In this document: positions 12,789 to 25,380 of the stretch, piece by piece
Layout of the letters: each line of letters begins with the position of its first letter
Position numbering within the stretch: the first letter of the stretch is position 1
Origin: Hygrocybe punicea
Taxonomy: Eukaryota > Basidiomycota > Agaricomycetes > Agaricales > Hygrophoraceae
Assembly (NCBI GenBank): GCA_963556145.1
Contig: OY744466.1
Span: 3,348,001 to 3,412,000, forward strand
DNA: 64,000 nt
Direction of reading: 5' to 3'
Translations under genes and position numbers: made by a program
The notes under the pieces: model-generated
The model's database searches: none
Seen by the model: only the letters and a program-made list of their open reading frames with translations
What the model was told of the DNA's origin: nothing

Positions 12789-15700
12789 CTAGAGAGCTGA
12801 TTGGAAGAGAAGAGCTCGTACATCCGACAAGTCATCAGGACTTGGTCTTAAGAGAGCTGGTTGAGAACATAAACGCAAGAAGTCGTGAAAAGCCCGTGAA
12901 TAAATTTCCGGCTGAGTGAGCGGAGGCCACTTTGCGCCAATTTGCCGAGAATCCTGAACGTCGGAAAACGGTGGTTCTGCTTGAGCCATCTCCCAAACGG
13001 TTGCCCCCAATGACCACACATCGACTTTAAGTGGGTCATAGGGTCCACTACACGAGGTAGACGACGATACGGTCAGGATAGTGTTTAAGCGATGAGTAGT
13101 TTGAAAAATCAACTTACGACCTGACTTCCGGAGCCTATAACCATAATCGAAACATCAAAGGCCGGTCCAATAGCTGCGCAGAGAGTACGACTTACCTGCC
13201 AATAAATCACTCCAGCAGTATCAGAACACAACGGTTTTTCCGGAGTGATTCGGACCGCATTCGAGAAGTCCGCTATCGAAATTCCAACGGCAAATTGTCA
13301 ACTTGGTAAGGTTCATCCGTGGCCAAGGAAGTTTAATTACCGATCTTCAACACACCATCTCTATTGAGGAGCAAATTATCTGAACGTACGTCCCGGTGCG
13401 CGATCTGTTCCGTCTGGAGATAATTCAATGCCAGAAGAACCTATATGAATGGATGAGTGACAGATCCGCCAAGTGCAAGGCTCAACCATTTGAAACGATT
13501 GAAAGGATGGCTCACATCACTAGCAAACCTCGCCATCATCCTCTCGTGAACCATAAGTCCTTGCCCTACTAAAGCCACCACATCAGCGAGACTCCTCTCC
13601 ATCAGCTCCATCCTTATCCACAGCGAATCTTCCACCAGGTCCACATACAGGGCGTCCATGCCCAGCACATGTTCATGCCGTACCCCTTTCATCAATTTCA
13701 GCTCTCGCTCCAAGTCAATGAGCTTCGGTGAGCCCGACGGCAATATGGGAACATTTTTTATGGCCACAAACTCCGCTTTATCATCGCCACTACTCTTCGC
13801 TTGGGGAATGGTGAGCTTGTGTGAATCCATCACCTGAGCAGCATACACCGATCCACTCTCACCCTCCGCAACCTCCTGTAAGTCAACGTAATGCGCGCGC
13901 GGGTCAGTATGATCATCGATGAAATCCTCCAGAGGTGCCACCACCTCCGACAACCATCCCCGATATCTCGGTGCCGACGTCAGTGGAGTCGGAAGTGCTG
14001 AAGACAAAATTTCAGCAATTGGTAAAGATTCAAATCCAGACAAAAGTTACCATGAGCGAGCAGTGTCTGTCTCTGCGGCGTTGTATACTCCTCGTCCTTG
14101 TAAGGAGTACCAAAGGTATCAGAAGACGACAGCATCGCAGAATCAGAACCGAAAACCAGCTTCGAAGGTGATGGAGACGACGCCACTATGGAGAGAGCGA
14201 CGGGTGCCCTGGGTGGACCGGTTACATCCACTTCTGAAGACAGTATGTGATGGTCGTGAGATGGAGAACTTGATGAACCAGAAGACCCTGAGCTCGAACC
14301 ACTGCTGAACTGTGAACTGTGTGGCGATCCCCAATTGGACGATCGACCTGTCGCTGACGCCGAAGACGCCGTCGAAGAACCAGAAGTTGTTCCTGGATGC
14401 TTCAATGAGGATTCTGTCGATGGCGCAAGCAGCAAATCGTCCTCCTCTTCAACCCGCTGCATATCACTTGCATTCCCACCATCTTTACCTTTCGCTAGTG
14501 AAGGGCGAATCACATTTGCAACAGCTCTTTTCGCTACCGAGGCTTTGCGCACAACAGTGGCAGTGGTGATTGTCGACTGTGACGCCGTAGACGTAGTCGA
14601 ATCCCTATTCGAATCCCGCTCCTCGATAGGCACCAAGGTTGACAGTTGGTCACCTTCACTACCTCCATCCTCCTCCCCTTGTTCTGTTGTGCTCTCGCCT
14701 GCGTTAAAGAATTGATGTTGCCCATGCGCTGGCGTGAAAGGTATCGTGGGTGAAAGAGACCCGGTCTTCGGAGGTGTATACAGCCCCGGAGAAGTCTGCT
14801 GAACCATACCCATGATTTCATCCCACAGAGGTGTCCTGGCTGTGGCCGGAGCGAGGCTATCAACATCGTCTTCGTAATAATCTTGGAAGAGGATTGCTGG
14901 GATCGAGCTCAAGGAAGAACCTCGACGGTGCGATGTCAATGGACGGGCGGTCGACGCTTGGGAATCCGGTGGCGATGGATAGAAAGTCGAAGAGGTTGAA
15001 GAGGCCAAAGAAGTTGAATCTTGCGGCTTCGGGGGGAGCGACAATGGCGGAGGCGGACGATTCGATTGAGGGGCTGCGAACTGCGAAGGTGATGTCACTG
15101 GCGAAGTGGAAATTTCGCCAGGGATGGAGGAAAACAAAGATTGCGACCAACTCGAAAGGTCACCACCGCCACCAGGCAGCGACAAACGCGGAGGAAGTGC
15201 ATCCAGCTTTTGCTGGCTAGGCCCGCTGGCTTGTGATTGAACAGACTCAACAGAAGGAACAGACTCAACAGAAGCTGCGTCACTTTCCTCTGCTTCTGGG
15301 TTGGGGCTGAAAACCGGAATGGGAAGATTCGAGACGGGCGTTGGCTCCAAGCTAGAAGTTTTGGACTTATCCTTGTTGCCTTGTAGGAAACCTGTTGGCG
15401 GTTCTGCAGGATTGAAGACAGGTGAATTGGAGGCTAAACCTGGTGAAGGTGCTCCATTCGTGATATGTAATAGTCTTCTTGGAGGAGTGACGGCTTGAGG
15501 GGATGGAGCATTGGCTGGAAGTGCATTGCTGGGTGGAGAGTTGGGTCTCGGTTTAATAGGTCGGAGCAAAGACCGCGGGGAAGACGCCAAAGAGGAATTC
15601 CTTGATCGGGTGGAGTGATAGCTGGACACTGAAGCTTGATTTGTGTGCTTTTTGACAAAGTTACTGCGGACTTCAATATATTGTGCGTCTGCGTCTGGCG

Positions 15701-16589
15701 AGATCTCGAGGACAGGGGAGGTAGATTCGCAGGCCAGACGGCTAGATTCTAAGGAATACTTGCGTGCGGAAGTGATACTCAAGCCCGATGGGATTTTGGG
15801 CAGTGGGGGGATGAGGGGAAGAGGAGAACCGGAGTTGCGTGGAAGGGAGGTTGTGCGAGGTGTGGGATTGGTAAGAATGGGATTGCCCGCAGCTGGAGAA
15901 CGCGGTCGATCGATATACTGGGATGTAGGAGAGCGTGAAGCAAGATGACGGGCACGGATGGCCTCTATTTCAGCGTTGGTGAATCCAGCGTCTCTGAGTG
16001 ACGATGACCACGAGGGAGGAAGGCCGACAAGACTATTGAATGGATACAAGACGATGAGTGGACGCAGACGGTGAATGACCGAAAAAAAAACATACGATTC
16101 ATCGACGTGAGTATGATGCTGGGTGGGCGGAAATCAGGGCTGTGTTGGAGCGATGTAGAAGAATAGAATACTGACCTGGAAGTTCCAAGGTAGAGAGATG
16201 TTATCGTCATCGATAGACGGTGAAGACAAGGCGCTTTTCGGGGAGAGACTCTTGTAGGAAGGGGACTTTGGACTGCGCTTTGGAAACCTGAAGAAGCTCT
16301 TCTCCCTCTTTGGTTTTGGGGTTGGCGAGGGCTCAGGAGAAGAAGAGGCTGCAGAAGACGCCAGAGACATTGTGGACTGACTGGGGCCTGGAGAAGGGAT
16401 TCTTGTGTGCTGGGGGGAATGGGGAGAACGGGGAAATGATGGTGGAGGAAGAGCAAAGGACGGCAGGGAGCGGTTGCTAAGATAGAAAGGATCCTTTGGA
16501 GGCACAGGCGGGGGCTTTGACCTGGCAGCAGAAAACCTGAAGACTCTGAAAGACGAAAAGCGGGAATTGTGTCTGCTCAGTTCCGCCAT
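12789..16589 (-). CDS. PAK/STE20-like kinase with CRIB motif
   Basis: A multi-exon gene for a protein of roughly 1,080 residues. Residues 1-138 (16589-16176) form a basic, Pro/Ser-rich N terminus. Two following exons complete a CRIB (p21-Rho-binding) motif, ISLPWNFQHHTHVDES, expected to bind Cdc42/Rac-GTP. A very long Ser/Pro-rich linker (about 14060-16010) leads to the C-terminal kinase domain: glycine loop EGESGSVYA, lysine in FVAIKNV, catalytic loop HRDVRSDN, metal site ADFS in place of DFG, then APEV and DVWSLGATVWEMAQAEPPF. The stop is at 12789-12791. PAK kinases control polarity and the actin cytoskeleton. All catalytic acids are present, so activity is likely despite DFS and Arg for Lys in the catalytic loop. 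The ATG at 16589 is the nearest start before the conserved region. Confidence 0.88.
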
Positions 16590-16933
16590 GATCTCACGGT
16601 CAGAGCTGTCATTCGTTTTACAGTTAGACTCGGGGCGCCAAAACAGTCCGTGTACGGGGGTCGAGGTGTCCAGCGTTTCACCTGCGTAGCGTCCACGCCA
16701 CTCGCACCGTCTTGCAGGATAGCCTTGGCCGTTGCCGTTGAACGGGTTGTTCAACGTTCAACGTTCAACATTCAACAAAGCAATCCATTAATTCGCGCGC
16801 CTGTGCCACATCATTACGTAAATCCAGTTATAATTATATTCGCTCGCACACAGCAATTCACACATAACACTCGAAACGGTCGTGAGCGCTCCGCTCTGAT
16901 GCCCATGGGATGCCGTCAGCATCGGCAGTACCT
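16590..16933. other. gap upstream of PAK-like kinase
   Basis: No coding region is supported here. It should contain the promoter and 5' UTR of the minus-strand kinase and the 3' UTR of RPA49. A short heptamer repeat lies at 16749-16776. Confidence 0.5.
16749..16776. repeat. heptamer tandem repeat (GTTCAAC, four copies)
   Basis: Four adjacent copies of GTTCAAC, the last with one change, lie about 160 bp upstream of the kinase start. Seen directly in the sequence; no function is claimed. Confidence 0.8.
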
Positions 16934-18769
16934 TCATGTGCCTTTCCTTCGCCTCAGCTTCGGGAACTCAAACGGAACCCTCAACACTGCCCGTTTCACC
17001 TCTCCCGCGCTGTCCGGCAGTCCCAGCCGCAGCATTTCCTTGGCAGTCAACTTTTCAATTCTGCAGCCTGCCAGCACGTACCCATCAGCAGTCCACATTT
17101 TGTTCGTTCACAGTGATGCTTACCGAGAGACTTGAAGTGCCGAGTCACGCTATCAAACAGCACCGCTATCAGCCACGATCATCATCATCCAGTCTGTCAA
17201 CTTACCTTCCCAATCCCAACCGGAGATCAGCAGCTACCAAACCTGTATCCGTTGCGTAGTTGTCAACTCGAAGGCAAAGCGCCAGGATATGCGTGAGAAG
17301 ACTCGTTTGCGTTTGCGTTGTCACCTGTGACCTGTTACAGTAAACAAGAAACGTTGAGAACAAAACACGAACAATCAATAATCTCGTACGTCGTGGTTCC
17401 TCTCGGTGTCTCGGTGAATCGCACAACCAAGCTATCAATCACCATTGGCGGGACACCCGCTAGCTTCTCGTACAACTTGTCCTTTTCGATGATGTCCCTT
17501 GACACCGTCCGAAATGCAAGCATCACACAGATGTAGTATAGAATCTTCCTGAATAAATTTGACACCCTGAGTGGTCCGGAAATAACTCTCTTGGATGGAA
17601 CACTCACAAGATCCGCTTACTTGGCGGGTTGGAGGTGAACTCCTGCACCAAGTGATGATTCACCCAATCCGACCTGCAATACGGCAACGCTGCGATCCTT
17701 TTTTCATCACTGTTTGCACCCATGAGCGCAGAAATTGACAGGATCTTCCATTCGGCCACCGGAATGATATCATGCAGTGGATACACGTCAGCTGGCTCCT
17801 CCGCATCGGAATTGAATGGAGGAATGAGACGGTTGCGGTCCGCCGCTGTCTTGGCTTCTTCTAATGAACGGAATGAAAAATGAGAACATGGTCACGAAAC
17901 GATCGTCGTGAGGCATCAAGTAGGAGTAGAGCTCACCTTGTGTTGGCAACGCCTCCGTATTCAACTCAATTCTGTCCTGCAGATGCTCAGCAACGCCCTC
18001 CATAGCAGAAATGTCCACTTTATTCCTTTCCGCCGCCCTAATCGACGCCTTTGCCTTCTTGGTACCAAACGCCTCGCCCAAGGCCGCCCGAGCCTCCATC
18101 CGTTGCAGTGCAGATACCTCGGCGGGCTCAAGACCTTTGAGAGCCTTCACTTGTCTCGTCAAGAGGTGTAAGGGTATTGTCCGCAGCGTCGTGCTTTTTG
18201 TCCGTTTGTTATGGACACCAATTAGATATCTAACAAAAGAAAGATTCAGGGAGCAAGACCAACGGCCATATAATATCTTATGCACCTGCAACCTCCTGCT
18301 TGAGCCTTCTGTGTTTCCTCGTACGATGTCGTAAACTCGACTGAATCTGCTTCCCCGGCAATGAAAGTTGATTGAGCAGCAAAGTCAGCGGGTAATTCGT
18401 CCTCGCTCCCGACTTTCTTGCGGAGATAACATCTGAACGACGTTGATATCGATGGGTTGAGAGCCGGAAAGCTGACTGGATGCGATTCGTCAGTCTCCGC
18501 AAGCCTTTTTTTATTAATCCCACTCTGAGTCTTCTCTCCGACTGCATGAATGAATCCAGTATCTGCTCACCTAGAACTGGACCCAACTGAGGCGCCGGTT
18601 GCTTGGATAGTTGGAAAGATACTTTGTCACCGTCATCAGCGTCGCGTTTGCGTTTTTTGGTAGGAGAGGAAAACATTGCGACGGTTTGCGCTCCCACCAC
18701 TTTGTGGCCCGGGACAATATTTTGAGTCGTGGCTTCAGTCGAGTGCCCCCCATTCTCGGATGCACTCAT
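16934..18769 (-). CDS. RPA49: RNA polymerase I subunit A49 (RPA49/POLR1E)
   Basis: About nine exons give a protein that follows the RPA49 family from end to end. Residues after MSASENGGH include a nuclear-type basic patch KKRKRD. The dimerisation domain follows with QLGPVLVSFPALNPS, and then NKRTKST and LTRQVKALKG. The middle has LGEAFGTKKAKASIRAAERN. The C-terminal winged-helix region has IIPVAEWKILSISALM, SVTRHFKSLGCRIEKL and LGLPDSAGEVKRAVLRVP, ending RRRKGT with TGA at 16934-16936. RPA49 with RPA34.5 forms the TFIIF/TFIIE-like module of Pol I and helps initiation and elongation on rDNA. The start at 18769 is the ATG before the conserved region; an in-frame ATG at 18838 is possible. It faces SET2 across 238 bp. 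Confidence 0.92.
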
Positions 18770-19007
18770 TATTGCCTTGCCGCACTCTTGATTATCTGTG
18801 CGCTTCGTTGTGATATTATTGTTGTGCTCCCTGACCAATCTGTTTTCCCTGCTGGGCCGCCGCGAAGACCAACGCTGACTCCGACTCCGTGTCTCAAAGC
18901 GACATTGAGCTGGAAGCTACTCGCACCGCTAGTCGGAACCATCACCACACCAGGATTGTGCTACCCCTTGCCATCTTTTATTTATACCTAAGCCGTGGTT
19001 TTTCATC

Positions 19008-22000
19008 ATGTCCAAGTCCCGTCCCAAGAAGGATTCCAAGAGCCTGAGCGCTACCCCGCCGTTTGCTCGGGAAAATGGTATGATCATAGAGGGGGAACCG
19101 ATTGCTAGCTCCAGTTTGTGTGCTACACCGTCGTCGTTGCCTACAACCCCTGGCCTCGACGTAAAACCGGACTTTGAAGCCACCATGACCCCAGACATGT
19201 CACCCAACGCCCGTACACCTGTCCCACCTGCCAAAAAACAACCTCCCTCAAGCCCACAGCTCATTTCACACCTCTGTCGCGCCGAGAAAGAAGCGTTAAG
19301 CGTTTTCACCGAAATCCACTCCAATCACTATCAATATGGCACCCTCGGGCGTTCGAGGGAGACTCTGGAGAGCATGACTTGCGATTGTCTATATGACCCT
19401 GGTCAGCCTTCTCTTCCTTTTGCTGCGTAAACTAGTATCCGTAGTTTTTCTGTCGTTTTCGGTCACTTTTCGTGCCGTTAACCAACAACAACCTCCTTTT
19501 TTGATCACAGTGGTAGATAGACCCGAAGATGCGTGCGGGCACGACTCCGACTGCATCAACAGGCTCACGCAAGTCGAATGTCTCCCGGACGACTGTAAAT
19601 GTCGTTCTTATTGCCAGAATCAACGGTAGGTTTCAGTTTTTTTTTTTTTTTTGCATTTTTTTTGGATTCGACGCTGTAGCAACGCGCTGGTGGTGTTCGG
19701 AGTTTTTTACGGTTTCACCCGATCTGACTCCGTTTGTTCTCTCCCAAAGGTTCCAGCGAAAAGAGTATGCTGATATCGAGATTGTGCAAACTGAGAAGAA
19801 GGGATTCGGGTTGCGGGCGGCATCAAATTTACGCAAGTGGGTTCTTCGATTTCGTTTATTAGGTTGTAACGTTGATGGGGCGGTGTGTTTCTCGCCCCCA
19901 CTCGGTACAGAGACACATTCATATACGAATATGTGGGCGACGTCGTCAGTCAACCCTCTTTTCAGAAACGTATGCGTGAATACGCCGCAGAGGGAATTCG
20001 TCATTTCTATTTTATGATGTTGCAAAAGGACGAGGTACCACCCTCCGTTTGCCGCATTCGCTATTCTTTAACCCCCCTTCCATTACGTGGTCTCTAGTTC
20101 ATTGATGCTACGAAGCGAGGGGGTATTGGTCGGTTCGCGAATCACAGCTGCAACCCAAACTGCTATGTGGCCAAGTGGACTATTGGAAACCATATTCGTA
20201 TGGGTATCTTTGCGAATCGTGCCATCAGGAAGGACGAGGAATTGACCTTTAACTACAACGTTGATCGGTATGGGTGCGTGACTAATAGATTTGATGTCGT
20301 GATTACCTCGTCTTTGACTATTTCCCTTCTCCTGCTTCAATGATATTGCAGGCATGAGGCACAACCATGTTATTGCGGCGAACCAAAATGCGTGGGGTTC
20401 ATTGGAGGAAAAACCCAGACAGATCTCGCTGGAATGGATGATCTTTACCTTGATGGTGCGTTCCCACGACTCCTCCGTTTCTCCCGTGTTGATGTGGTGT
20501 ATGCGTTCAGCGCTGGGCATAACGGACGAAGTCGACCGACTCGGACTGAAAGGCAGTAGGAAAAAGAAGGGCAAGAAGATCGACGACCCTGATTTCGCGG
20601 TCAGCATCGTCCTTCAGGTTATTTTAATGTTCCTTATTCACAGATTGTATCATTTTCCCCTCCGTGCAGCCTACACTCAAACCCTTGGTGTTGAAAGATG
20701 TGCCTAAAGTTGTCCAAGCTGTGCGACAGACACAAAGCCGCAAGGTCCTGTCCAAGCTATTGACTCGTATCAAGGTTCGTTCGCATACTACGTAGCATCT
20801 CGGTTCCTATGATATTCTTACACAAACTTCTCGTATGTTTTCACTTGTCAATATTAGATAACGGAGGACCAATCAGCTCTGCGACAAATCATGCGCTTGC
20901 GCGGCTTTAGCCTAATGACCAATATTCTGGAAGATCATGCAGGGGATCTCGAGGTCATCATCACAGTGTGTATCATCATCCTCTGCTTCGTCCAGCGGTA
21001 AATTTCCATGTCCTGACGGATATTTTGATCAGGCTCTAGAATGCTTGTCGAACTGGCCGTTACTGCAGCGAAACAAAGTTGACGACTCGAAAATAACGGT
21101 ACCCGTAGAGGTTTGTGCACGGTCGGAAAACGAAGTTGTCAAGACGCTAGCACAGAAGGTGTTTATTCTTCTTATTATCCCTGTCCTTTGATTTTTCTTA
21201 TGCGTTTTTCTAGTTGCTCGATCATTGGGGTACATTGGAATCTGCTTACCGCATCCCCAAACGACTGATATCTGTGCGATTTTCAATCACGTTACCCTCA
21301 ACAAATATTGAACTTTAAACCTCATAGGACGGTGACGAAGAATCCCCACAGCTTGCCGTTGTTACCGTGTACGAGAACGACCACGAAGGAACTCCACCTC
21401 AGAAACGATCGCGGTTTGATGAACCAGAACTAAAGCTCGAAATTAGACCACTCGGGTTTGCCGCCGTGCCGCCTTCAGACAGGACCGATTCGGCTGCGTC
21501 AGAATGCCCAATATTAAAACGCTTCAAGGCATTGGAGAAGTCTCGCAAGTCGGTTGCCGCCATCATTGCCGCTGCCACGGCAGCCGCCATTGAGAGTGAA
21601 ACTAAGCCGGAACCACCATCTGCTGTCGTAGGGGAAAGTGTTGGGCAAAGTAAGACGGGCAAGTCACCGAAGAAACACCAGTCGCAAGAGGAGAAGGAGG
21701 CTAACAAGGAGAAGCGGTTGCTGAAACTTGTGGGTGCAGTCGTGGTCAAGTGCATGTCTAAGTATCAGAAAGATATGGATCACGACATGTTCAAGAAGCA
21801 CGCGAAAGAGGTGTGTAATCTGTTACTGTTCACCTTCTGGGTTGTGACTATCTTCATCAAACTGACAAATGCTTCACTTTTCAGTTGACGCAAGTGATCG
21901 CTGAAAAGGAGAAAAGATCATTAACCTTCAAAGAGGGAAAACTCGATGCGCTGTCCGATGAAAAGATTGCGAAGATCAGGAAGTTTGCCAAAGAATACAT

Positions 22001-22505
22001 AAACAAGTAAGGTCCTTCTTCACGCCACTCTGCAAATCACTCATCACTCATCGTTCTGGGGAACTATCTCAGAATTCTACATAAGCTGGAGAAGTCAGGG
22101 AAGCGACGGCGTCCTCCTTCCACACCAGCTCAGGCAACGTCATCCACCTCTATGAATACTCCAGACTCGCACGAGGGGGGTACTTGCACCAATGGAGCAG
22201 ATGTTGCCATGCATGGGGTGACGATGGATATGAATTCTGACGTGGGAAGTGAGGATGAAGGGATGGAGGATGGTAACGAGGATGAGGATGAGCTGCAATC
22301 CACACGTGCACTGCCACCTGATGCACAAATACCCCGATCAGACGGCGCATGCGGGGACGTTCGGCTGAAGGCGGTTGCCACCGCGGTGGTTTCAGACCCT
22401 CGACGACGGCGTCCTAGTGAGGATCAAGACCTTTCAAATGGCTGGGATCCACACAAGGTCAAGACCAATGGTTGGGAGGATACAGGTGGTTGGTTTGACT
22501 CATAA
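19008..22505 (+). CDS. SET2: histone H3 lysine-36 methyltransferase SET2
   Basis: A gene of about ten exons. A Pro/Ser-rich N terminus precedes the AWS zinc motif (CDCLYDP, then [10 protein letters not shown] and [15 protein letters not shown]). The SET domain has [28 protein letters not shown] and [12 protein letters not shown], followed by the post-SET cysteines CYCGEPKC. Downstream is a TFIIS-LW-like helical region ([16 protein letters not shown]) and a charged SRI-type domain (about 21680-22110) that would bind the phosphorylated Pol II C-terminal repeat. An acidic tail ends in GGWFDS. SET2 adds methyl groups to H3K36 during elongation. Catalytic and zinc-binding residues look intact. No WW motif was seen between LW and SRI. 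One intron (about 19627-19749) has a run of about 20 T. Confidence 0.95.
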
Positions 22506-22852
22506 CAATTTGGTTTTATTAAATTTTACTATCGTTTGCATCACTTATTATCACTTAATGCATGAATCGTTCGCTGCACTCTAGCCGGAGATGACAGTTA
22601 TATGCGAAATGGCAAAATGGTTTCTTTCCATTGCCCTTTCGTATATTCAAGAAGATTAGATTTCACAACCATCGCTCTCTCCAAAGTTGTTGTATTTATT
22701 ATTATTGGACTCCCCAATATCATTTATCGTACTTCATCAGTCGGATAGCAAGTCAAATTCCTTGGTTGTTCGATACAAAGCAATGTTGGTACAGTCTGTA
22801 TAGTCTATATGTAGACATGTATGTGGTAATAACATGTGAGAGAGATCGTGAT
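22506..22852. other. convergent 3' region between SET2 and AT-hook gene
   Basis: AT-rich spacer without supported coding sequence. It should hold the 3' UTRs of both converging genes. I see no RNA gene or repeat of note. Confidence 0.6.
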
Positions 22853-25380
22853 TCAAGATAAAAAATCAAGAGGATCGGAGTCACTGTCGACGATGAGCGG
22901 TGAAGTAGCCCTGATACGTTCCAGAACACTCCTTGGGGGCCCTTTGCGCAATGGAGCCTTCGCTCGAGGCTGGTCAAAGACATGTGCAATGAGTTTACAA
23001 AAGTCTAAAAAAAAAAAGCGCGGAAGCACGACGAACCTTTGGTTTGGATGATCTCGCTCCCTTCTTGCCTTTCTTCGGTTCCGGTCCTGGTATGGCAATA
23101 TTTTCTTTGAGCTCTCTGGAACGTATCATCGAGCTGTAAGTTGGTGGGGAGTGGCAACTATGAGTAGTTCAGCCAGACAGACTGAAAGGGGGGATGCTCA
23201 CGTTGTTTTGATTGCATTCTCAACGACAGTCACCTTGATTGGTTTTGCAGAAGCGTCATCCAGGTGATCCCTCTTGTGACCGTCCACGCTGGTCTCCAGT
23301 GCAGGCTTGCGGCTAGCATTTTTGGTAGGTTTCGAAACCGTTTTGACATCCTTCTGTGCCAGTATGCCATCAGAGTTGGCAGAATCACGGGTGGACACTG
23401 TTTTTGCCCGTTTTCGTGCAGATTGTGCAGGTCGTCGTTCACTTTCCTCGTCCGAAGATTCCTGCACAGTCAAATCGACCTCCCGTTGTCGTTTCCTCAA
23501 ACTTTGAGCAGAAATCTTTGCTTTTGTTTTGGACTTGGACACGAACTCGTCCTGTGAACCAGCGACAGGATCGTCATCGCGGGAAATTTTGTGAGAATCA
23601 GCCCCGTTCCCCACTGCCGTCTTCTTGGACCCCTTAGGCCTACTTTTACGAGGAACTTCGTCCTCGGCATCATCAGGCTCGATCTGTGGCCTCTCCTCGA
23701 CGAGGTGAGGCAGTCTAGTTTTCTCAACTTTTCGCGGGGGCTCAACCAACAATTCGGCATCCGACAGCATGTCAACGTCGACCTCGAGATATCGTTCCTT
23801 GGGCTTAGACTTGGGCTGGAGATCCAAGTTCGCATTGTCCTTGACAGTGCGCTTTCCCTTGTGTCCCCTTTCAGATCCCGGCTGCACGATACTTTCGCGA
23901 GGCTCCCCGATCGTCTCTGGACCCTTCCGACCACGTTTCTTAGACGGGACGGCTGCAGGACGAGCGTCGATCCTCTGATCATGGTCTTCTTCGTCGTCGT
24001 CGTCGATATCGAGGCAAACGGGAACTGGTTTACACTTTCCCCTCCGTGGTCTGACAGTTCCTTCATGGCATGATTCCACTTTGCCAGCATCTTGGTTGGT
24101 GTGCATCTTGGCTAGGGGCTCCTTTGGTAGTTGTTTAGTTTGAGTTTTAGAAGCACTAAGTGGCTGGAATGTAGGGCCTATACAGAAATGCTGAGCCCAT
24201 TATACAGTGAAACTTTATCCTCTTACGTGGGTGGTACAGCAGCTCCTTCTTCCCCTTGCACACAAGGTCCGCGGGCCTAGGATTCCCGTTGTCATATGCC
24301 AGATCCTCTTCCTCGCTCTCCTCGGGAACCGTTTCCAATTTTGTCCTCGAAGGTTGTTTTGTCTGGGCCTTTGATTGTTGTTCGTTCTCGGTTACCAGAA
24401 CGACAGTCGTTTGGTTTGCCCGCTTCCGCAGAGGAGCCCGAGGCCCATATTCAGCTTCCTCGCCTGAGTCGTCCGAGTCGACAATAAGTCGCCGTTTCTT
24501 GGCTGGGATTGGATCTTTTGCCTTTGCTTTCCGCTTCGGCTTCTGGGTTGGGACAGGATCTGCGGGAGTGTCTATGTAATAATTGAGACCACACACACCA
24601 AAATGAGTTAGAAAATGAACGCACCATCTTCGGCCTGAGTGACCGGAGGAGGGGTCGGATTTGACTTGGACTTTGGCGGCCTGCCTCGGCGTTTTGGCGC
24701 TGGTGCAGATTCTAGATTCGCTGTTGCTGCAATGGTCATCATGATCGTGATGTCGGCGTAAAGAAGAAGAAAGAAAAAAATAGAATACCTGTATGTGAAT
24801 GCAATGTCTTGGATACAGCGCTGTCTGTACGTGACGCATCAGCAGAATCCGCCAAACGCGATGAAGCTAATGCGCAGAAACACGTCAACGACGCCGTGCC
24901 CGTTGATAGAAAGATCGATGGGCGAAAGAGGACGAACCAGCGACGGGCTGTCCATCGTTGTCTTGGTCTCGACATCGGTCGACCATGCGAGAACGGCTCT
25001 GCGGTGCTCGACGGGTAGAGTTTGCACTCTTGATCACATCACGATGTGTAGTCGACCGCTGGTCCTTGGTCATCTCATCCGTCTTTCCGCGACCCATAGC
25101 TGACGTGGAATTTGTTCTGGCCTTGCGCTTCCCCTTGGCGACGGACTCTTTCCTGGGATGCTTTTTCTTGACAGGAGATTCCCCAGTTACAGAGCGCGCA
25201 AGTAGAATATCTATGAGCTTGTTTGTGCCGGAGGGTACAAAAATACTTTTTTTTTTAAAACGGGTGTCAGCTGGCTTTGTGAAATGGTGGGGAGATGACG
25301 GACCCTCCGCGGTTTCTGAAGCGAGATTTTTGTCTCTGTATACGCTTAGCTCGACTTTGCTCGACGGATACATCGGGCAT
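22853..25380 (-). CDS. disordered AT-hook nuclear protein, function unknown
   Basis: At least seven exons join in frame. The N-terminal block QSRAKRIQRQKSRFRNRGG is joined by splicing to IFVPSGTNKLIDILLARS and GESPVKKK, which I recall as a recurrent motif in agaric genomes. An AT-hook follows (KRRGRPPKSK, near 24680), formed only when splicing through about 24720 is followed. The rest is low-complexity, alternately basic and acidic (AKKRRLIVDSDDSGEEAEYG, EESEEEDLAYD, LDIDDDDEED). The C terminus is SPLIVDSDSDPLDFLS with TGA at 22853-22855. AT-hooks bind the minor groove of AT-rich DNA, so a chromatin role is likely, but no enzyme domain is seen. Start is uncertain: ATG 25380 is used, yet the frame upstream to about 25475 also looks coding, perhaps through an unplaced 5' exon. 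Confidence 0.65.

Noticed and set aside
14831..15948. Long plus-strand frames opposite the PAK kinase linker
   Set aside because: They are shadows of the low-complexity Ser/Pro region on the minus strand, with no motif or splice logic.
23264..24073. Plus-strand frames up to 160 codons opposite the AT-hook gene
   Set aside because: They come from biased codon content of the charged minus-strand protein.
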